Shown here: one piece after another, positions 5,676 through 12,202 of the stretch
Layout of the letters: each line of letters begins with the position of its first letter
How positions within the stretch are numbered: the stretch's first letter is position 1
Program-made: the position numbers and the translations under genes
Source: Bordetella parapertussis
GTDB taxonomy: Bacteria > Pseudomonadota > Gammaproteobacteria > Burkholderiales > SG8-41
Reading direction: 5' to 3'
DNA: 12,801 nt
NCBI GenBank assembly: GCA_945870465.1
Contig: CAMBSS010000122.1
Location: 1 to 12,801, forward strand
The notes under the pieces: generated by a model
Databases searched by the model: none
Told to the model about the DNA's origin: nothing
What the model saw: only the letters and a program-made list of their open reading frames with translations

Positions 5676-6762
5676 GCAATTGATGTTTGTTGCAGCCGCG
5701 GCGTTTGAAGCTGCGTGCCAGGTGGGGATGCTGCCGGAAGGGCACCGCTCGCGCCGCTTGCACGGGCACAGTTTTCTGGCCAAAGTGCGGGCGAAGTTGC
5801 CTGCTACGTGGGCGGCTTTTCCCGGCAGCGAAGTCGGCGATATGCGTGAGCGGCTGGCACAATGCGTTGCGCCGCTCGATTACCGTTATCTCAACGACCT
5901 GGTGGAGCAACCAACGGACGAAAATCTGGCTCGCTGGGTGCGTTCTCATCTCGACTTGCCGGACATAGAGCAGGTGGGGATACAGAGCACGCTGCACGAA
6001 GGCGTAGAGATCGATGCGAACGACCACGCGCACATATGGCGCCGCTATGTGTTTCAGGCTGCGCACCAATTGCCCAGGGTGCCGCCGGGACACAAGTGCG
6101 GTGTCATGCACGGCCACGGATTTGAAGTGATACTGCACGCGGACCAGGACCTGGGGACGAGTCAAATCGGTATCGACTACGACCACCTCGACGAGCTGTG
6201 GGCGCCGGTCCACGCCGAGCTCGATCACGCCTGCCTGAACGACATTCCGGGGTTGCAGAACCCGACGAGCGAACTGATCTCAAGCTGGATCTGGGCGCGC
6301 ATCAAGCCCCGCTTGCCTGAGCTCTCGTGGGTTACGGTGTACGAGACGGCCAGCTGCGGTGCGCACTTTGACGGAACCCACTACCGGATCTGGAAGGAAA
6401 GCAGTCTCGACAGCGCGCTTCAGCTCAAGCGGGCGCCCGACGGCGATCCGCGGCGGCGCATTCACGGGCACACCTATACGTTGCGCCTGCATTTGCATGC
6501 GCCTTTGGATGAGGTGCTCGGCTGGACCATGGATTTCGGGGACGTGAAGGAAATTTTTACGCCGGTATTCATGCGGCTCGATCATCAGCCGTTGCATGAG
6601 ATAACCGATCTGGACGACGCGGATGCCGGTAGCCTGGTCCGCTGGATCAAAAAGCAGGCGGCGGGCCCGTTGCCGCAGTTGGACCGCATCGACCTCTACG
6701 AGACTCGCGGCTGCGGTGTGATACTTTCGTGGGGCGAGCAAGGCCCGGCGCTCCCGGTCTGA
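5668..6762 (+). CDS. queD: triple-domain QueD-like 6-carboxytetrahydropterin synthase
   Basis: 364-residue cytoplasmic protein made of three tandem QueD/6-pyruvoyl-tetrahydropterin-synthase domains (about 1-118, 120-236 and 238-364); a usual QueD is a single domain of about 120 residues. QueD converts 7,8-dihydroneopterin triphosphate to 6-carboxytetrahydropterin using zinc held by three histidines and a Cys-His-Asp set. The middle domain keeps everything: H133, C144, H148, H150, D186-H187 and E226. The first domain has C17 for the first zinc histidine, S28 for the catalytic cysteine, Y for the catalytic histidine (DYRYLND) and no glutamate, keeping only HGH (32-34). The third has L251 and R262 in place of the first histidine and cysteine, but keeps HGH (266-268), LDH (304-306) and E345. 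The ATG at 5668 overlaps the upstream stop by 8 bases, and queE starts 5 bases after this stop, supporting a role in preQ0/queuosine synthesis. Confidence 0.9.
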   Translation: MAEQLMFVAAAAFEAACQVGMLPEGHRSRRLHGHSFLAKVRAKLPATWAAFPGSEVGDMRERLAQCVAPLDYRYLNDLVEQPTDENLARWVRSHLDLPDIEQVGIQSTLHEGVEIDANDHAHIWRRYVFQAAHQLPRVPPGHKCGVMHGHGFEVILHADQDLGTSQIGIDYDHLDELWAPVHAELDHACLNDIPGLQNPTSELISSWIWARIKPRLPELSWVTVYETASCGAHFDGTHYRIWKESSLDSALQLKRAPDGDPRRRIHGHTYTLRLHLHAPLDEVLGWTMDFGDVKEIFTPVFMRLDHQPLHEITDLDDADAGSLVRWIKKQAAGPLPQLDRIDLYETRGCGVILSWGEQGPALPV

Positions 6763-6767
6763 AGACC

Positions 6768-7406
6768 ATGACTTACAGCGTCAAAGAAATTTTTTACACC
6801 TTGCAGGGCGAGGGCGCGCAGACCGGGCGTCCGGCGGTATTTTGCCGGTTTACGGGCTGCAATCTGTGGTCGGGCCTGGAGCAGGACCGGGCTACCGCGG
6901 TCTGCACGTTCTGCGATACTGATTTTGTCGGTACCGATGGCGAAGGCGGCGGAAAGTTCGGCACCGCGAATGCGCTGGCGGCCGCCGTCGCCAAGTGCTG
7001 GCCTGACGGCGACACTTCGGGAAAAAGATTCGTGGTATGCACGGGAGGAGAACCTTTGCTGCAACTCGACAAACCATTGATCGACGCGTTACACGCGAAA
7101 GGTTTCGCGGTTGCGGTGGAGACCAATGGCACGCAACCAGCACCGCCGGGGCTCGACTGGATTTGTGTCAGCCCAAAAGCGGAGGCGCCGGTGGTTGTCG
7201 AGGGTGGCGATGAACTGAAACTCGTATTCCCGCAGGAGTCGGCGCGGCCGGAGAGATTTGAAGGCCTGCGGTTTCGCCATTTCTTCCTGCAGCCCATGGA
7301 CGGGCCGGCGCGCGATCACAACACCCGGCTTGCCGTTGAATATTGCAAGGCGTATCCGCAGTGGAGCTTGAGCGTGCAGACGCACAAGGTTCTGGGGATT
7401 CCTTAA
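6768..7406 (+). CDS. queE: 7-carboxy-7-deazaguanine synthase QueE
   Basis: 212-residue radical-SAM enzyme that contracts 6-carboxytetrahydropterin, the product of QueD, to 7-carboxy-7-deazaguanine. Visible motifs are the substrate-loop start YTLQGEGAQTGRP (10-22), the iron-sulphur cluster motif C31-x14-C46-x2-C49, TGGEP (92-96) for S-adenosylmethionine, ETNGT (118-122), SPK (135-137), LQPMDG (174-179) and SVQTHK (202-207). The 14-residue spacing replaces the canonical CxxxCxxC and is a known QueE variant, described for Burkholderia. The ATG at 6768 lies 5 bases after the queD stop; an in-frame GTG at 6729 would add 13 unconserved residues. queC and the later queuosine genes are not in the window. 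The ribosome-binding site is weak, so translation is probably coupled to queD. Confidence 0.95.
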   Translation: MTYSVKEIFYTLQGEGAQTGRPAVFCRFTGCNLWSGLEQDRATAVCTFCDTDFVGTDGEGGGKFGTANALAAAVAKCWPDGDTSGKRFVVCTGGEPLLQLDKPLIDALHAKGFAVAVETNGTQPAPPGLDWICVSPKAEAPVVVEGGDELKLVFPQESARPERFEGLRFRHFFLQPMDGPARDHNTRLAVEYCKAYPQWSLSVQTHKVLGIP

Positions 7407-7438
7407 AACGATTTCAAAAGCTGTCTTAAAAACTGTTT

Positions 7439-7536
7439 GGAACCGCCGATGAACGCGGATGAACGCAGATAAGCTCAAGGGATTTGACCTTGATTCCGGG
7501 AAAAGTCTGGATATATATCGGCGCTAATCGGCGTTC
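7439..7536. repeat. intergenic inverted repeat, family copy 2
   Basis: The left arm, ggaaccgccgatgaacgcgg (7439-7458), and right arm (7515-7536, atcggcgctaatcggcgttcc region) are imperfect reverse complements around an AT-rich centre. The left arm continues into a direct repeat, GATGAACGC-g/GATGAACGC-a, and 7455-7471 matches the minus strand of 1554-1570 at 16 of 17 bases. It lies in the 225-base gap between queE and the second receptor gene, where no gene is visible. Probably a dispersed intergenic stem-loop element. Confidence 0.7.
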
Positions 7537-7631
7537 CCCTCAAGTGGGTATTAAAAAGAATTTATCGGCGGTTGCTTGTCGGGGTTGTATTTTTGAGATG
7601 AGTTCTAATAAGCTGGATACAGGAGGGGCGT

Positions 7632-8627
7632 ATGGGATCGATACCTGGCCGCAAGGCCGTTTTTGCCGCTGCGCTGTTGCTTGCGCTGCTCTCTGCAAGC
7701 GCGCTCGCGCAAACCGCAGCACCCGGCCGCGCTTATCCAGTTAAACCGATACGCCTGGTCGTGCCGTTTCCCGCTGGTGCGTCCAGCGATATCGTTGGCC
7801 GCATGCTGGGACAAAAAATTTCCGAGCAACTGGGCGAGCAGGTGGTGCCCGATAATCGCGCCGGCGCTGGCGGCAACCTGGGAATGGCAATCGCGGCCAA
7901 GGCGCCTCCCGACGGCTACACGATTGCCATTGCCACTTCGAGCATTGCCGTCAGCCCGTCGTTATATGCGAACCTCGGCTACGACCCGGTGAAGGACCTC
8001 GCACCCGTCGCGCGGCTAACGTCGATTCCGAATGTCCTGCTCGTGCATCCGTCGGTGCCGGCGAAGACGCTGAAGCAGTTCATCAGCCTTGCGCGCGCAA
8101 ATCCCGGCAAACTCAATTTCGGTTCGGGCGGCGCCGGCACTACCAATCATCTCGCCAACGAGCTGCTCAAGCACCTGCAAAAAATCGACATGGTGCATGT
8201 GCCTTACAAGGGCGTGACGCAGGCGATGACGGCGATGATGGGCGGCGAAGTGGATGAGGTGGTCATGCCGGTCACGACGGCAATACCGCAGGTGCGGTCA
8301 GGGAAGGTGCGCGCGCTGGCGGTGCTCTCCGAAGAGCGCGTCGCCACGCTGCCCGAAGTGCCGACTGGCAAAGAGGCCGGCGTCGAAGGCCTCGTCATGC
8401 CGTTGTGGTACGGCATGTTCGCGCCCGCGGCGACGCCGCGCGATATCGTGTCGCGGCTCAATCGCGAACTGGTGAAGGCGTTGGAGTCTCAGGACATACG
8501 CGAGAAGCTCACGGCGCAGGGCGTCGAGCCGTGGCCAGGCACGCCGGAGCAGCTGGCAGAATTGCTGCGCGCGGATATCGAGATGTACGGAACTATCGTG
8601 CGCAGCGCGCGCCTGCCCCGGCAATAA
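7632..8627 (+). CDS. Bug/TctC-family periplasmic solute receptor (copy 2)
   Basis: 331-residue receptor of the same family as the one at 465, but clearly divergent from it. The ATG at 7632 follows a very strong AGGAGG (7621-7626) with 5 bases spacing. A Sec signal peptide ends near ALA-Q (residues 24-27). Landmarks are VPFPAGASSD (44-53), DNRAGAGGN (74-82), PPDGYT (92-97), YDPVKDLAP (117-125), GSGGAGTTNHLA (164-175), VPYKG (190-194), APAATP (264-269) and TPEQL (304-308). The binding-loop residues differ from copy 1 (GASSD for GGPTD, GTTNH for NGAH), suggesting a different ligand. It stands alone on its strand, with a convergent gene 15 bases beyond its stop, so it is probably a single-gene transcript. 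Confidence 0.95.
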   Translation: MGSIPGRKAVFAAALLLALLSASALAQTAAPGRAYPVKPIRLVVPFPAGASSDIVGRMLGQKISEQLGEQVVPDNRAGAGGNLGMAIAAKAPPDGYTIAIATSSIAVSPSLYANLGYDPVKDLAPVARLTSIPNVLLVHPSVPAKTLKQFISLARANPGKLNFGSGGAGTTNHLANELLKHLQKIDMVHVPYKGVTQAMTAMMGGEVDEVVMPVTTAIPQVRSGKVRALAVLSEERVATLPEVPTGKEAGVEGLVMPLWYGMFAPAATPRDIVSRLNRELVKALESQDIREKLTAQGVEPWPGTPEQLAELLRADIEMYGTIVRSARLPRQ

Positions 8628-8647
8628 CGGAATCAGCCGGCGTTATT
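8623..8647. terminator. hairpin across two convergent stop codons
   Basis: AATAACG (8623-8629) and CGTTATT (8641-8647) are perfect reverse complements around an 11-base loop, and the arms contain the TAA stops of both converging genes. It could act as a bidirectional end signal, but the stem is only 7 pairs and no long T-run follows either side. Confidence 0.35.
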
Positions 8648-9395
8648 TGAGCGTGGCGGCAATCTGCCTGATCTCTTCCGGCGTGTGTTCGCCGCCCAGA
8701 GCGGTACCCGGGAGCAGATATTTGCCCATGGCGGCGAGCGACCCGACGACCACCGGCTCGTAGCCGACGTCGCGCACCAAAGCTGATGCCACTTCGAGCG
8801 ACTTGGCGTCGTCGCCCGCGATCGGCATGCCGATGCGCACGCTCTGCTTTGACGCCTCGGCCATCCGCGCGTAGCCGATCGCGTTGAAAGCGCGGACGAT
8901 CCGCGCCCCCGGCAAAAATTCCGCCGACGAGACGCCGGCGCCTTTTTCGCGCGCCGCCACCGCCATGTCGCCGTCGCGCGCGACGATGGGATTGGAAGTG
9001 TCGATGATGATCTTGCCCTTGATCAGGTCAGCCAGGTCTTTGCCGACGGACGGGAGTGCCTTGTAAGGTACCGAGATCAGCAGCACGTCGCCGAATGCGG
9101 CGGCCTCGCGCGGCGTGCCGGCTTTGGCATTTTTCCCGAGGCTTGCCGCCAGCTTCTTGTCCGCTTCGAGATCGAGCGACGAGAACATCACTTCGTGCCC
9201 GGCCTTCACCCAGGCGCCGCCGACCGCGCCGCCGACACGGCCCGAACCGATGATGCCGATTTTCATTTTGCCGGCTATCGCGGCAGCGGCGCGCACTGCC
9301 ACCGGCAAGCTGCCGAAAGCGAGCGTTATTGCGGCAGCGCCAGCGGTCTTGAGAAATTTGCGGCGGGTTTGCCGGGTGGGGGTGTTTCGTTTCAT
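8643..9395 (-). CDS. Tat-exported NADP-binding (F420-reductase-like) oxidoreductase
   Basis: 250-residue protein with a twin-arginine signal, TRRKFLK at 10-16, then a hydrophobic stretch (18-40) ending in alanines with a likely cut near VRA (35). The body is a Rossmann fold of the NADP oxidoreductase, coenzyme-F420-dependent family: nucleotide loop GIIGSGRVGGAVG (47-59), a second strand with FSSLD (71-75), LLISVPYKALP (105-115), IIIDTSNPI (129-137) and RAFNAIG (168-174). The ATG at 9395 (minus strand) follows AGGGAGA with about 6 bases spacing. Tat export fits a protein that folds with its nucleotide in the cytoplasm before reaching the periplasm. The substrate is unknown and F420 use should not be assumed. 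It is a single-gene unit convergent with the second receptor. Confidence 0.85.
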   Translation of the reverse strand: MKRNTPTRQTRRKFLKTAGAAAITLAFGSLPVAVRAAAAIAGKMKIGIIGSGRVGGAVGGAWVKAGHEVMFSSLDLEADKKLAASLGKNAKAGTPREAAAFGDVLLISVPYKALPSVGKDLADLIKGKIIIDTSNPIVARDGDMAVAAREKGAGVSSAEFLPGARIVRAFNAIGYARMAEASKQSVRIGMPIAGDDAKSLEVASALVRDVGYEPVVVGSLAAMGKYLLPGTALGGEHTPEEIRQIAATLK

Positions 9396-9534
9396 GGTGT
9401 GTCTCCCTTGATTATTGTCGATGTGCCTCAGCGCGAATCAGCCGCACTTGATGCCCAAGAGCTTCTCCAAAAACCGGTCAGGATTCAGTGTAAGGCAGCA
9501 TTTCACGCATGGCAATGAGCGATGGGGCCGGCGG

Positions 9535-9552
9535 CAAACTGCGCGTAGTTTG
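9535..9552. other. short perfect palindrome in intergenic gap
   Basis: CAAACT-gcgcgt-AGTTTG, an inverted repeat of 6+6 bases followed on the plus strand by ATTTTG. It lies in the 271-base gap 9396-9666, which is otherwise without visible genes. It could be a regulator site between the two divergent units or the end signal of a lost gene; nothing decides between them. Confidence 0.3.
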
Positions 9553-9666
9553 ATTTTGCCACTGCGTTAATGCTCATTAAATCACGCGTTGCGCGTGGCA
9601 GACAGCGCAGGGAAAAAACGGCAAAGGATGTAGAGTCGGCAGCATCAAATCCATGAGGGGCATCAC

Positions 9667-9903
9667 ATGATTACTCGACGCAGGCTGGTCCTGACGCTCG
9701 CCACGCCTTTCATGGCAATCGCCCAGCCCAAGCGGCGGATTTACCGCATCGGCGTGCTGGGCCTGAAAGGCGCGCAGCCGGCCGAGCTGGCCATCGAGGT
9801 GCCGGCGCAATACGAGCTGGCCATCAACCAGAAAACGGCCAGGGCGCTGGGCGTCAACTTCCCGCCGACGATCCTGTAAAAAGCGGACCGGCTGGCCGGA
9901 TAA
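9667..9903 (+). pseudogene. internally deleted ABC_sub_bind-type substrate-binding protein
   Basis: The 70 residues read from the ATG at 9667 join two ends of an ABC-transporter substrate-binding protein of the ABC_sub_bind family, normally about 320-330 residues. Residues 1-32 give the basic start, the signal-like hydrophobic segment ending AIAQP and the first strand YRIGVLG. Residues 33-70 resemble the extreme C-terminus, with QPAELAIEVPAQYELAINQKT followed by ARALGVNFPPTIL. About 250 central residues are missing, in frame. After the TAA at 9877 the same frame continues as K-A-D-R-L-A-G to a second TAA at 9901, which resembles the usual family ending, so the first stop is probably a later point mutation. 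The ribosome-binding site GAGGGG (9655-9660) is intact, so a short secreted peptide might still be made, but it cannot bind a solute as the family does. Confidence 0.75.
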
Positions 9904-10006
9904 GGGCGCGCCGTGCGCCAACCAAGTAAAATGCGGCAGCGATCCTGCCCATCCGCTTTCCCCGCCAACAGGCAGTAAAAATCAACGCCGGTGCGCCGCC
10001 GCGCGA

Positions 10007-11197
10007 TTGAGGTCGCGGCCGCTTGTCTTGCGAAGCCTGATGCCGCTTTATCTGATATTTGCCATCGCGTTTCTCGGGTTTACCTGCATAGCCGCCGCGC
10101 GTGTTGTGCTGTCGCTGTATGCGCTCGAACTCGGCGCGCACCCGTTCGCCATCGGCGTGCTGGTCGCGATGTTTTATGCGTGCCCGCTATTGCTGTCATG
10201 GCCGATGGGCCGGCTGTCGGACCGGGTCGTGCCGCGCTGGCCGCTGCTGGTCGGGGCGATGTGCGGCGTGTGCGGCATGGCCGTGCCGTATTTCGTGCGC
10301 GAATTGTGGGCGCTCTATGTCGCCGCCGCCATGAGCGGGCTTGCCCTGTCGATCCTGCACGTGAACGCCCAGAACCTGGTGGGCATACTGAGCGGCCCGT
10401 CCGAGCACATGCGCAACTTCAGCAACTTCAGCATGATGGGCGCGGCGACGAATTTCGTCGGCCCGCTGGTCGCGGGGCTGGCCATCGACCACACCAGCCA
10501 CGCTATTGCCTGCCTATTCGTGGTTGCCATCTGGCTCATGTCATGCGGACTGATTTTGTGGCGCGGCAAAGTATTGCCGAAAAGCAAACGTCCCACTGGA
10601 CCCAGGATACACATACGCGAAACTCTGTCCGACCGCCGCATCTGGCGCATGCTGACCACCAGCAGCCTGGCGCAGCTCGGCCCGGATGTATTCCAGTTTT
10701 ATGTGCCTATCCACGGCCACGCCGTCGGGCTGTCCGCAACTGCCATCGGCGCAGTGCTCTCGGCGTTCGCCGTGGCAACGGTCGCGGTGCGCAGCGTGCT
10801 GTCGCGCCTGGTTGGCCGCTTTGGCGACGAGAAGCTGCTCGCTTATTCGTTTTATCTCGGCGGCGCGGCGCTCATCCTGGTGCCGTTTTGCCACAGCGCG
10901 CTGTTGCTCACGGTGGTCTCTTTCCTGTTCGGCTGCGGCATGGGTTGTGGCCAGCCGATCACGCTGATGCTGATGTACAGCCAGTCGCCGCCGGGCCGCA
11001 GCGGCGAGACGCTGGGCCTGCGCCTCACCGCGAACAATCTGATGCGCGTGCTGGGGCCCGCGGTGTTCGGCGCGGTCGGTTCGGCATTCGGCCTGCTTGC
11101 GGTATTCTGGATCAACGCGGTGGTGATGGGCGGGGCCGGCGCGCTCGCGTATCCGAAAAAAGATCTACTGGCGAACCCTGAGACCGGGCCGCAGTAA
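10007..11197 (+). CDS. MFS transporter, probable 12-helix permease
   Basis: 396-residue inner-membrane protein of the major facilitator superfamily, which moves small solutes by proton-coupled antiport or symport or by uniport. Hydrophobic segments run in two blocks of about six helices, split by a basic cytoplasmic loop at 186-212 (RGKVLPKSKRPTGPRIHIRE). The MFS loop signature appears as GRLSDR (68-73) and, in the second half, as GRFGDEKLL (270-278). The start is uncertain: TTG at 10007 gives a short basic N-terminus before helix 1, while the first ATG at 10040 would begin directly at the helix; neither has a strong ribosome-binding site. A receptor gene follows 17 bases after the stop with its own strong site, indicating an operon. 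The substrate is unknown but may be a carboxylate, given the neighbours. Confidence 0.9.
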   Translation: MRSRPLVLRSLMPLYLIFAIAFLGFTCIAAARVVLSLYALELGAHPFAIGVLVAMFYACPLLLSWPMGRLSDRVVPRWPLLVGAMCGVCGMAVPYFVRELWALYVAAAMSGLALSILHVNAQNLVGILSGPSEHMRNFSNFSMMGAATNFVGPLVAGLAIDHTSHAIACLFVVAIWLMSCGLILWRGKVLPKSKRPTGPRIHIRETLSDRRIWRMLTTSSLAQLGPDVFQFYVPIHGHAVGLSATAIGAVLSAFAVATVAVRSVLSRLVGRFGDEKLLAYSFYLGGAALILVPFCHSALLLTVVSFLFGCGMGCGQPITLMLMYSQSPPGRSGETLGLRLTANNLMRVLGPAVFGAVGSAFGLLAVFWINAVVMGGAGALAYPKKDLLANPETGPQ

Positions 11198-11214
11198 AAC
11201 GAGGAGTTGTATCG

Positions 11215-12183
11215 ATGTATAAAAAAATTCTGCAACGCATTTTACCGTTGACCATTGCCGCGTTTGGCACGATGGGCCATGCGCAGAACTACCCGCAAAA
11301 ACCGATCAGGCTGATCTTGCCGGTGCCGCCCGGCGGCGTCGCGGATGTCATTGCACGACCGCTCGCGCAGAAACTCACGCAGGACCTCGGCCAACCGGTT
11401 GTGATGGACCACCGTCCCGGCGCGACCGGCGCGATCGGGTTGGGCCTCGCGGCCAAGGCGGCGCCCGACGGCTACACCCTTTTGTGGGGATCAACCAACA
11501 CGCTGTGCATGGGCGCTGCGCTCTACGCGAAATCGCCGCCGACCGACGATTACGCCGCGATCACGCCGGTGATCATTTTTCACAACGTGCTCGTCATGCA
11601 CAACGCGGTGCCGGCCGCGTCGATGGCCGAGCTCATCGCGTTGGCGAAGGCGAAACCGGAAGCGCTCCGGTTTGCATCGTCGGGTGAGGGCAGCACCAAT
11701 CACCTGACCGCGGCGCTGTTCGAGGCGCTCACCAAAACAAAATTGACGCACATCCCGTACAAAGGCGGCGGGCCTGCCCTGATCGACGTGCTGGGCGGGC
11801 ACGTCGACGGCATGTTCGCGACGGTACCTTCGGCCGTGACCTATATCAGGGACGGCAGGTTGAAAGCGCTGGTGGTGACCAGCGAAAAGCGCGAGACCGC
11901 ATTGCCGTCGGTGCCCAGCGCGAAAGAAGCGGGGCTGCCCGGCCTGATCGTGTCGACTTTCAACGGCGTGCTCGCGCCGGCCGGGACGCCGCGCAGCATC
12001 GTGAATATGCTCCATGCCGCGATCAAGAAGGCCGCGCAGGCGCCGGACATGGTGGAGCGCTACGCCGCGCAGGCCGCGGAGGTTTACATCACGACGCCGG
12101 AACAGTTCGCCACGATGATCCGCAATGACTTTGTGAAATGGGGCAAGTTCGTCAAGGACATCGGTCTGGCGGACAAGAGATGA
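11215..12183 (+). CDS. Bug/TctC-family periplasmic solute receptor (copy 3)
   Basis: 322-residue receptor, the third member of its family in the window. The ATG at 11215 follows GAGGAG (11201-11206) with 8 bases spacing. The signal peptide ends near GHA-Q (residues 21-24). Landmarks are LPVPPGGVAD (35-44), MDHRPGATG (64-72), AAPDGYT (82-88), SSGEGSTNHL (155-164), HIPYKGGG (179-186), APAGTP (254-259) and TPEQF (294-298). The DHRPG variant (H for the usual N) and PPGG loop set it apart from copies 1 and 2. It is 17 bases downstream of an MFS permease gene and 19 bases upstream of a PrpD-family gene, so the three probably form one transcript dealing with uptake and breakdown of an organic acid. 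Confidence 0.95.
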   Translation: MYKKILQRILPLTIAAFGTMGHAQNYPQKPIRLILPVPPGGVADVIARPLAQKLTQDLGQPVVMDHRPGATGAIGLGLAAKAAPDGYTLLWGSTNTLCMGAALYAKSPPTDDYAAITPVIIFHNVLVMHNAVPAASMAELIALAKAKPEALRFASSGEGSTNHLTAALFEALTKTKLTHIPYKGGGPALIDVLGGHVDGMFATVPSAVTYIRDGRLKALVVTSEKRETALPSVPSAKEAGLPGLIVSTFNGVLAPAGTPRSIVNMLHAAIKKAAQAPDMVERYAAQAAEVYITTPEQFATMIRNDFVKWGKFVKDIGLADKR

Positions 12184-12202
12184 AGTTGTAGACGGGAATT
12201 TC

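Noticed and set aside
5668..6762. A frameshift or assembly duplication creating the triple QueD domain.
   Set aside because: The three domains are strongly diverged in sequence and in active-site residues and the frame is continuous, so a recent assembly artefact does not explain them.
9991..11181. A 396-codon frame overlapping the MFS gene in another phase.
   Set aside because: Its translation is arginine/alanine-rich without membrane segments, while the chosen frame shows MFS helices and signature loops.
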